Assembly (NCBI RefSeq): GCF_000706625.1
Contig: NZ_KL407334.1
Span: 151,771 to 215,770, forward strand
Origin: Bartonella koehlerae C-29
GTDB taxonomy: Bacteria > Pseudomonadota > Alphaproteobacteria > Rhizobiales > Rhizobiaceae
DNA length: 64,000 nucleotides
Reading direction: 5' to 3'
Shown here in pieces: positions 57,903 through 64,000 of the stretch. A model generated the notes under the pieces. That model was not told the origin of the DNA. It made no database searches and saw only the letters and a program-made list of their open reading frames with translations. The position numbers and the translations under genes were made by a program. Position 1 is the stretch's first letter. Each line of letters begins with the position of its first letter.

Positions 57903-58601
57903 TCAAGTTTTCTGACGATTTTTATCATAAAGAGCATAAAGATCAGGGCGTCGCTGCCGTGTTAACAATTCGGCTTGCTGTTGACGCCAATCTGCAATAG
58001 CTTTGTGATGACCTGACGTCAACACTGGCGGAATACCACGCCCTTCAAAAACAGTAGGGCGCGTATATTGAGGGTGCTCAAGCAAACCATTCTCAAAACT
58101 TTCACACTTTGCGGAAATCTCATTGCCCATAACACCGGGAAGAAGACGCACAATAGCATCCAAAAGAACCAGTGCCGCCGTTTCGCCCCCTGAAAGAATA
58201 TAATCACCAATGGATACTTCTTCCAATTCCCGCGCCTCTATTATCCGCTCATCGACACCTTCAAAACGCCCACAAACCAATGTCACTCCCGAAGACCGCG
58301 CCAAAGAACGTGCATAAGCCTGATGGAAAGGTCGCCCACGCGGACTCATCAACAATCTTTGGGAATCATCTGGACAACTATCCAGTGCCGCCGCTAACAC
58401 ATCAGCCCGCATCACCATACCTGCACCACCACCAGCAGGGGTATCATCAACGCTATGGTGTTTATCCAAAGCAAAATCCCTAATCTGTACTGTCTCCAGC
58501 GACCATATCCCCCGCTCTAAAGCTTGCCCTGCTAAAGAATAACCCAAAAAACCAGGGAACATTTCAGGATAAAGTGTTAAAACGTATGCTTGAAATTTCA
58601 T
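57903..58601 (-). CDS. trmD: tRNA (guanine-N1)-methyltransferase
   Basis: Methylates G37 of tRNAs with SAM and prevents frameshifting. The 232-residue protein has the trefoil-knot SPOUT motifs: [17 protein letters not shown] near residue 85, [15 protein letters not shown] near 112, and [19 protein letters not shown] near 131. The N-terminus is [21 protein letters not shown] decayed copy of its 5' end lies between it and rimM. Confidence 0.97.
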   Translation of the reverse strand: MKFQAYVLTLYPEMFPGFLGYSLAGQALERGIWSLETVQIRDFALDKHHSVDDTPAGGGAGMVMRADVLAAALDSCPDDSQRLLMSPRGRPFHQAYARSLARSSGVTLVCGRFEGVDERIIEARELEEVSIGDYILSGGETAALVLLDAIVRLLPGVMGNEISAKCESFENGLLEHPQYTRPTVFEGRGIPPVLTSGHHKAIADWRQQQAELLTRQRRPDLYALYDKNRQKT

Positions 58602-58617
58602 TTTTTCATTCTCACCT

Positions 58618-58860
58618 TTAACCTAGAAGCCGCACCAAATTAACGTCATCCGGTATATCATAAAGTCCAGAATGTTTACTCAAAGGAAAATCGTTCATCT
58701 GCTTCGCATCCAATGCCCAGATCCACCGCCTTAAAGCTTGTCCTGCTAAAGAGTACTCTAAAAACCCAGAAAACATGTTAGGATAAAGTGCCCCCACACG
58801 TGTTAAGAAGCACACTCTTGCATGCCTTCATTTTTCACTTTCATTTTTTGCCTGCACCTT
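58618..58860 (-). pseudogene. Decayed tandem copy of the trmD 5' end and rimM 3' tip
   Basis: On the minus strand this segment encodes GALYPNMFSGFLEYSLAGQA then LRRWIWALDAKQMNDFPLSK, a mutated copy of the first ~50 codons of trmD ([20 protein letters not shown]). It then runs into sequence resembling the end of rimM (gttaatttggtgcggcttctaggttaa against gttgatctagtggcttctggtttaag). The duplicated unit therefore joined the rimM end to the trmD start. The surviving frame of 65 codons has no known function. Confidence 0.85.
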
Positions 58861-58887
58861 TATTTTTTGGTTGAAGCTATTTTCCCT

Positions 58888-59430
58888 TCAAATATTTTCT
58901 CCCATATCACTTAAACCAGAAGCCACTAGATCAACAACAAGAAAACCAGAAGCGATGCAAACTTCTAGCACCGCCGCCTTGCTAAAAGGGATAAGCACGG
59001 TTTTACCCGTATTCAAACGCATTTCAAGCAAATCACCAGCGCCGAAATTAAAAAAACCACTCACATTACCGAGGATTTGACCAGCACAATCTTGGACACG
59101 AAGCCCTATTAAATCCACCTGATAAAATTCATCCTCAGTCAAATCATCCAACAATTGATCACGGGCAACATAAAGGTGAATCCCCCTTAAAACCTTAGCA
59201 GCATTACGATCTTCAACCCCTTTAAAATGCACAATCGCATTCTTTTTTTGTATACGAAGTGTTAAAATTTCATAAGGATGTCCCATATCATCATAAAGGA
59301 TACCATAAGTTTTTAAACGCTGTGGTTCGGCACTCAAAATCTTCAGCAAAACATCACCTTTTATGCCATGAGGCATACCAATAATGGCAAGACAGACTTT
59401 ATTTTTAAGCTTTTCTCTATTATATTTCAT
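58888..59430 (-). CDS. rimM: 16S rRNA processing protein RimM
   Basis: A 30S maturation factor that binds S19. It is about 180 residues from the ATG at 59430 (MKYNREK), preceded by GAAGATGAT; the frame opens further upstream to 59529. Motifs: LAIIGMPHGIKGDVLLKIL near the start, YEILTLRIQKKNAIVHFKGV, EFYQVDLIGLRVQD, and the PRC-barrel block ILGNVSGFFNFGAGDLLEM. The end VLIPFSKAAVLEV is typical. Confidence 0.93.
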   Translation of the reverse strand: MKYNREKLKNKVCLAIIGMPHGIKGDVLLKILSAEPQRLKTYGILYDDMGHPYEILTLRIQKKNAIVHFKGVEDRNAAKVLRGIHLYVARDQLLDDLTEDEFYQVDLIGLRVQDCAGQILGNVSGFFNFGAGDLLEMRLNTGKTVLIPFSKAAVLEVCIASGFLVVDLVASGLSDMGENI

Positions 59431-59557
59431 ATCATCTTCTAAAAACGAATCCTTCACTTGTAGCTTTCTATTAACTCTTGTTGCCATATTAAAAATCTTC
59501 CAGAAAGACCTTTCTTGGTAACAAAGCAAATTAACAAAAAATAAAAGGAGAAGTCTT

Positions 59558-60379
59558 ATGGCAAATGTTATGCTTTTTTACAAAGATATCACCCCAGTCA
59601 ACAAAGTTTCCCATAAAAATCTAAAATTTGCTCCTCCAAAAGATATGTCTTTTGCCAAAGATACACACTGGGTTCCTTTAGCAAGCAGTGAATATTTTCA
59701 AGCTGCTCTAGACTATCCTATTTTATTTATGTGCGCAGAAGATGAACAAAAAAAACGGCATTATACGTCAGCTGCTCTTGTTGGTCTTTCTAATGACGAA
59801 AATGATTACATCACCTCTGATAAAAATTGGAAAAAAGATACCTATCTTCCAGCTTTTGTTCGTCGCTATCCTTTTGTTCTTGCGCAAATTAGCAATGAAA
59901 AAGAACTCTCTGTTTGTTTTGATCAGCAATCAGGCATGTTTAATGAAGTTGCCGGCACGGAACTCTTTAATTCAGATGGTTCTATTTCTCCTTTTATGGA
60001 AGAACGTATTCGTTTTCTTGAGAGTTTTAAAATTGCTATGGAAAAAACAGCTGCGTTTATTGACACCCTTGTGGATATGGAGCTTCTGAGCCAAAAATCA
60101 ATCAATGTGAAAAACGACAAAGGCCTTTCAGCACAATTAGAACATTTTTGGGTTGTTGATGAAGAAAAATTGAATAAATTATCGGCAAGCCAACTTGCTA
60201 AACTGCATAAAAATGGCTTTTTAGGATTGATTTTTGCGCATCTTATGTCAACGCACAATCTTTTAAAAATACTCTCTCTAAAAGGCGAAAAAAACATGAC
60301 CAATCATAAAGGACAAGCTTCCAAAAAGAATGGTCACGACAAAGATGAAAAACCTAAAAATAAAGAGACTCTCAACTAG
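59558..60379 (+). CDS. SapC-family protein
   Basis: A 273-residue member of the SapC family, named after an S-layer-associated gene; no biochemical role is established. Family-like blocks are FAKDTHWVPLASSEYFQAAL, YPILFMCAEDEQ, LPAFVRRYPFVLAQI near residue 98, and LSVCFDQQSGMFNEVAGTEL. The end is HFWVVDEEKLNKLSASQLAK followed by a Lys-rich tail. AAAAGGAGAA gives a clear ribosome site. It is 2 bases upstream of the XerC/D-type gene, so probably cotranscribed. Confidence 0.82.
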   Translation: MANVMLFYKDITPVNKVSHKNLKFAPPKDMSFAKDTHWVPLASSEYFQAALDYPILFMCAEDEQKKRHYTSAALVGLSNDENDYITSDKNWKKDTYLPAFVRRYPFVLAQISNEKELSVCFDQQSGMFNEVAGTELFNSDGSISPFMEERIRFLESFKIAMEKTAAFIDTLVDMELLSQKSINVKNDKGLSAQLEHFWVVDEEKLNKLSASQLAKLHKNGFLGLIFAHLMSTHNLLKILSLKGEKNMTNHKGQASKKNGHDKDEKPKNKETLN

Positions 60380-60381
60380 AA

Positions 60382-61350
60382 ATGCCTCCAAAAAAGGATA
60401 ATAGAAAAGACAAAAGTTTTTCTCTGATTCCAGCTGCCCCTTCTGTTTTAGCTGCAAGGAAGAAGTGGCTGGATAATCTTTTAGGAACACGTCGTATGGC
60501 AACACATACAGTGCAAGCCTATGAGCGTGATACACGGCAATTTTTGTTTTTTCTCTGTCAACATTTTGGGCACACATTGACTTTCAATGATCTCGCCAAC
60601 TTACGCGTTATGGACTTGCGTGCTTATCTAGCTTACCGTCGCAAACACGATATAAGCGCTCGCTCTTTAAGCCGCGGGATGGCGGGTTTACGTTCTTTTT
60701 TCAACTACCTATCCCGCGAAGGAATCGCCAGTATTCCTGCTGCTAAACTTGTCCGAACCCCCAAACACTCCAAATTGCTACCAAAACCTTTAACCGTAAA
60801 ATCAGCCCTGCATTTAGTCAAACAAGAAAATCAACAGGAAAACGAACCGTGGATCACCGCTCGTAACGCTGCTGTGTTAACGCTTCTCTATGGCTGTGGA
60901 ATGCGAATATCAGAAGCCTTAAGCCTCACACCAGAACAATTTTCTGATCCGCAAAAAACAAGTTTATTCGTAACTGGGAAAGGAGGGAAAACACGTCTTG
61001 TCCCCCTCATTAAAGTGGTTTACGAAACAGTACAAAATTATCTTAAATGCTGCCCATACCCTTTAGTGGACAATCAACCGATGTTCCGTGGTGCGCGAGG
61101 TGGTCCCTTGCAGCCAGCTATTATTCAGAAAACTGTGCGAAACTTACGTGCATACCTTGGTTTACCAGAAACTGCCACTCCCCATACACTGCGCCATTCT
61201 TTTGCCACCCACCTTTTATCACGGGGAGGAGATCTGCGCACCATTCAAGAGCTTCTAGGCCATGCTTGTCTTTCCACCACCCAAGCCTATACCCATGTAG
61301 ATACCGAGCACTTGTTAGAAATTTATCAAAAGACGCATCCCCGTGCTTGA
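60382..61350 (+). CDS. xerC: Tyrosine recombinase XerC/XerD type
   Basis: Resolves chromosome dimers at dif with its partner recombinase, activated by FtsK. The 322-residue protein has the SAM-like N-terminal domain (TVQAYERDTRQFLFFLCQHF, SRGMAGLRSFFNYL). Catalytic residues are visible: Arg in YGCGMRISEAL near residue 176, Lys in VTGKGGKTRLVPL, HTLRHSFATHLL near 272, the GH pair in LLGHACLSTTQ and the Tyr in QAYTHVD. By sequence context it fits XerC, but the choice between XerC and XerD is inferred. Confidence 0.9.
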   Translation: MPPKKDNRKDKSFSLIPAAPSVLAARKKWLDNLLGTRRMATHTVQAYERDTRQFLFFLCQHFGHTLTFNDLANLRVMDLRAYLAYRRKHDISARSLSRGMAGLRSFFNYLSREGIASIPAAKLVRTPKHSKLLPKPLTVKSALHLVKQENQQENEPWITARNAAVLTLLYGCGMRISEALSLTPEQFSDPQKTSLFVTGKGGKTRLVPLIKVVYETVQNYLKCCPYPLVDNQPMFRGARGGPLQPAIIQKTVRNLRAYLGLPETATPHTLRHSFATHLLSRGGDLRTIQELLGHACLSTTQAYTHVDTEHLLEIYQKTHPRA

Positions 61351-61372
61351 AAGACTTTTAAATAAAAAAATG

Positions 61373-61651
61373 TTAAACAGATTCAACTTCAAGCGCCAAA
61401 GCATGAACACATGTTGCTAACTCTTTCTGTAAAACTTTATAAATCGCACGATGTATTTCTACCCGTGTCATACCCGAAAAAGAAACAGACAGAATTTTCA
61501 CCCGAAAATGCGTTTCCCCTTTCCCATCAAAAGCATGCTCATGATGAGGATGCCCAACATGAAGATGGCTCTCGTTAATCACCTCAAGCTTTTGCGGACA
61601 AAAGGCATCCTGGAGCTTTCTGTTAATCGTTGTTTGAATCGCAGTAGGCAT
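61373..61651 (-). CDS. bolA: BolA family protein
   Basis: A small class II KH-fold protein that works with monothiol glutaredoxins in Fe-S and iron regulation. It is 92 residues, with the BolA signature LEVINESHLHVGHPH near residue 22, then HFRVKILSVSFSGMTRVEIH with RAIYKVLQKEL. It is transcribed divergently from the J-domain gene. This bolA/DnaJ-like/cobS cluster is conserved in Rhizobiales. Confidence 0.92.
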   Translation of the reverse strand: MPTAIQTTINRKLQDAFCPQKLEVINESHLHVGHPHHEHAFDGKGETHFRVKILSVSFSGMTRVEIHRAIYKVLQKELATCVHALALEVESV

Positions 61652-61770
61652 TTTTTATTCCTTCACAAAATGAACGCAATACCTCTTGTTTTATTACCAA
61701 ATAAGTGTGAAAATAAATTTTTCAAAAGTCAATTCTTGTCAAATCAATTGATTTTGCATAAACCAAAGAT

Positions 61771-62391
61771 ATGACGATAACATCCAAATTATTCGACTCC
61801 ATTCGAATCAGTTCTAATAAAAAACAAACGGCTGGGGCAGAAGCGCAAAAATGCCAATGGAAAGGATGTGAAAAAGCAGCATCCTATAAAGCACCAGCGG
61901 GCCGAAATCACGAAGGACAGTATTTACATTTTTGCATTGAACATGTGCGTGCCTATAATAAAAACTTTAATTACTTCTCTGGCCTTAGTGATAAAGATAT
62001 TGCAAAATTTCAAAAGGATGCCCTTACAGGACATCGTCCAACATGGCCTACCGATTTTAGCAATGGAACGTCGAAAAAAACAGCTGCAAATTATGCACAA
62101 ATTCGCTCTGGTACAGCTGCCTATCAAAATCGTATGCGCAACCCCTTTACACTGTTTACGGGGCGTCATTCAACCACTCACTTCTCACGAAAATTAAAAC
62201 CCTTAGAAGCGAAAGCTTTTGATACATTGGGATTACAAGCAAATGCTTCAGCTGAAGATATTAAAGCAAAATACAAAGAACTTGTAAAAAAACATCATCC
62301 TGATTCCAATGGAGGCAATCGTTCTTCAGAAGAGCGTTTTCGTGATGTTCTAAACGCCTATAATTTGCTCAAAAAATCTGGTTTGTGCTAA
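61771..62391 (+). CDS. J-domain (DnaJ-like) protein
   Basis: A 206-residue protein with a C-terminal J domain (AFDTLGLQANASAEDIKAKY, KELVKKHHPDSNGG), including the HPD motif that stimulates DnaK ATPase. The N-terminal half has a short Cys/His cluster (CQWKGCEKAASYKAP and FCIEHVRAYN) that may bind zinc. Its client is unknown. It has the family's usual size and place beside cobS and bolA. Confidence 0.88.
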   Translation: MTITSKLFDSIRISSNKKQTAGAEAQKCQWKGCEKAASYKAPAGRNHEGQYLHFCIEHVRAYNKNFNYFSGLSDKDIAKFQKDALTGHRPTWPTDFSNGTSKKTAANYAQIRSGTAAYQNRMRNPFTLFTGRHSTTHFSRKLKPLEAKAFDTLGLQANASAEDIKAKYKELVKKHHPDSNGGNRSSEERFRDVLNAYNLLKKSGLC

Positions 62392-62577
62392 AAAAATACG
62401 TGCCCATACAACTCTATTTTCGTTCAAATCATCATTGCTTTCACAAAAATAATAAAATATAAAGGGTTCCTTTCATATCTAAGACTTTCATTATAGGACA
62501 TTGCATAAACGCTTTAACTCTTGTATCGTTTTTTAACCAACGAAAATAAATAGCGTCCTTTCCCTTCCAGAAAAACG

Positions 62578-63564
62578 ATGAAAAAAACAAAGCTTACAGT
62601 TGAAAATGTGCCAGATATCAAAGTCTGCACTCGTGATTTGTTTCATATTGATACAGACATGAAAATCCCTGCTTTTAGCACAAAAAGCCCCCATGTTCCT
62701 GATTTAGATCCTCATTATCTTTTTGATCAACAAACAACTTTAGCAATTTTAGCAGGCTTTGCCTTTAACCGCCGTGTTATGGTTTCTGGTTATCACGGCA
62801 CGGGTAAATCAACGCATATTGAACAAGTTGCCGCACGTCTAAACTGGCCTTGTTTCCGAATTAATCTCGATAGTCATATCAGCCGTATTGATCTCGTAGG
62901 AAAAGATGCCATTGTTTTGCAAGATGGCCTGCAAATTACTGAATTTAAAGAAGGCATTTTGCCATGGGCTTATCAAAACAACATTGCTCTTGTTTTCGAT
63001 GAATACGACGCAGGTCGCCCAGATGTTATGTTTGTCATCCAACGCGTTCTTGAAGCCTGTGGACGATTGAGCTTGCTTGATCAAAATCGTGTTATTGCCC
63101 CTCATCCAGCATTTCGCCTTTTTGCAACGGCCAATACCATTGGTCTTGGTGACACAACAGGACTTTATCATGGCACGCAGCAAATTAATCAGGCGCAAAT
63201 GGACCGCTGGTCCATTGTGACGATTTTAAACTATTTACCTCACGATAAAGAAGTTGATATCGTTTGTTCAAAGGTCAAATCTTTTCAAACGATTGAGGGG
63301 AAAAAGATAATTTCACAAATGGTACATGTTGCTGATATGGTACGAAAATCTTTTATCAATGGAGATCTTTCAACGGTCATGAGCCCACGCACTGTTATTA
63401 CTTGGGCAGAAAATGCAACAATTTTTCAAAATATTGGATTTGCTTTCCGCTTAACTTTTCTCAATAAATGTGATGAACTTGAGCGTGCCACTGTCGCAGA
63501 ATTTTATCAACGTGCCTTTGGACAAGAGCTTCCGGAATCACTGATTCAATGTATCTTGTCTTAA
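62578..63564 (+). CDS. cobS: Aerobic cobaltochelatase subunit CobS
   Basis: The AAA+ ATPase subunit of the CobNST complex, which inserts cobalt into hydrogenobyrinic acid diamide. The 328-residue protein has Walker [15 protein letters not shown] near residue 71, Walker [20 protein letters not shown] near 140, sensor 1 [20 protein letters not shown], and the arginine finger region MDRWSIV. It is 15 bases upstream of cobT. The rest of the cobalamin pathway is not in this window, so an alternative MoxR-like role is possible. Confidence 0.93.
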   Translation: MKKTKLTVENVPDIKVCTRDLFHIDTDMKIPAFSTKSPHVPDLDPHYLFDQQTTLAILAGFAFNRRVMVSGYHGTGKSTHIEQVAARLNWPCFRINLDSHISRIDLVGKDAIVLQDGLQITEFKEGILPWAYQNNIALVFDEYDAGRPDVMFVIQRVLEACGRLSLLDQNRVIAPHPAFRLFATANTIGLGDTTGLYHGTQQINQAQMDRWSIVTILNYLPHDKEVDIVCSKVKSFQTIEGKKIISQMVHVADMVRKSFINGDLSTVMSPRTVITWAENATIFQNIGFAFRLTFLNKCDELERATVAEFYQRAFGQELPESLIQCILS

Positions 63565-63579
63565 GGGATAAGGTCAATC

Positions 63580-64000
63580 ATGGCGACCAACACTGATGAT
63601 AACAGCCAAAATCTGATAAACAACTCTCTCAACAGCACTCTTGATGCTGAAGCTTTTAAAAAAGCCATTTCCAGCTGTATTAGAGCAATTGCTGGCACGC
63701 ATGACCTTGAAGTTTCTTTTAGTCACCCCAAGCCATCTTTAAGCGAAAACTATGCGCGTTTACCGGAATTACCACAACACATAACAGAAAAAGATATAAC
63801 AATCATCCGTGGATTAGGGGATTCGATGGCTCTACGCACAGCATGGCATAATAAGCGCATTCACACACAATTCGCGCCACTTGAATCAGAAGCACGTGCT
63901 ATTTTTGATGCTCTCGAGCAAACACGTGTTGAAGCAATTGGCACTTTAAGTATGGAGGGAATTGCACAAAATCTTGATAAAATGCTGGCCGATAAATATC
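63580..64000 (+). CDS. cobT: Cobaltochelatase subunit CobT, 5' part
   Basis: The partner of CobS, with a C-terminal VWA/MIDAS domain in the full protein of about 630 residues. Here only the first 140 codons are present; the frame is open at the window edge. The N-terminus reads [52 protein letters not shown] and [18 protein letters not shown], typical of CobT. The ATG follows AAGGTCAA. Direct adjacency to cobS supports the assignment. Confidence 0.92.
   Translation, partial: MATNTDDNSQNLINNSLNSTLDAEAFKKAISSCIRAIAGTHDLEVSFSHPKPSLSENYARLPELPQHITEKDITIIRGLGDSMALRTAWHNKRIHTQFAPLESEARAIFDALEQTRVEAIGTLSMEGIAQNLDKMLADKY

Overview
The window is AT-rich alphaproteobacterial chromosome and reads as Bartonella, most likely a species of the radiating lineage that carries the Trw type IV secretion system. 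The evidence is a complete trw operon in R388 order with a tandem trwL array, rhizobial-type gene neighbourhoods (ftsE-ftsX-DUF218, trmD-rimM, bolA-DnaJ-cobS-cobT), low GC and many decayed genes. I cannot name the species from the sequence.

Layout. Bases 1-15500 are core genome: a hexamer repeat, priA, a transaldolase-like gene, lptE-leuS, a YggS-type PLP protein, a decayed small-peptide locus, acs, and ftsE-ftsX with a DUF218 gene. Bases 16030-18600 hold a wrecked helicase-methyltransferase of the type ISP restriction kind, on the minus strand. Bases 19034-30130 carry a MacA-MacB-outer-membrane-factor pump, exonuclease III, LolA, FtsK and a UbiH-family monooxygenase.

Bases 30.8-52.4 kb form an accessory island between the UbiH gene and the sdh operon. 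Its left part is the trw locus: an H-NS-like gene faces it, followed by an unknown ORF coupled to trwN, a 91-residue protein at the Kor regulator position, five trwL (VirB2) copies, trwM, trwK, trwJ, trwI, trwH, trwG, trwF, trwE and trwD, then a strong terminator. Its right part is a relic of mobile DNA: BrnT/BrnA and HigB/HigA modules whose toxin frames are broken while the antitoxins are intact, and prophage remnants (hexapeptide-repeat protein, DUF1376 replication protein, RuvC-like nuclease, dATP/dGTP pyrophosphohydrolase, YqaJ exonuclease, tyrosine integrase), almost all with stops or frameshifts.

Bases 53.3-64 kb return to core genes: sdhCDAB, rplS, trmD, rimM, a SapC-family gene, a XerC/D-type recombinase, bolA, a J-domain protein, cobS and the start of cobT.

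The most unusual structural theme is repeated partial gene duplication. Decayed tandem copies of gene ends lie beside intact parents at four loci: the priA 3' end, the transaldolase/lptE convergent junction, the ftsK 3' end (two copies), and the rimM/trmD junction with the trmD 5' end. I see no CRISPR array, rRNA or tRNA gene in the window.
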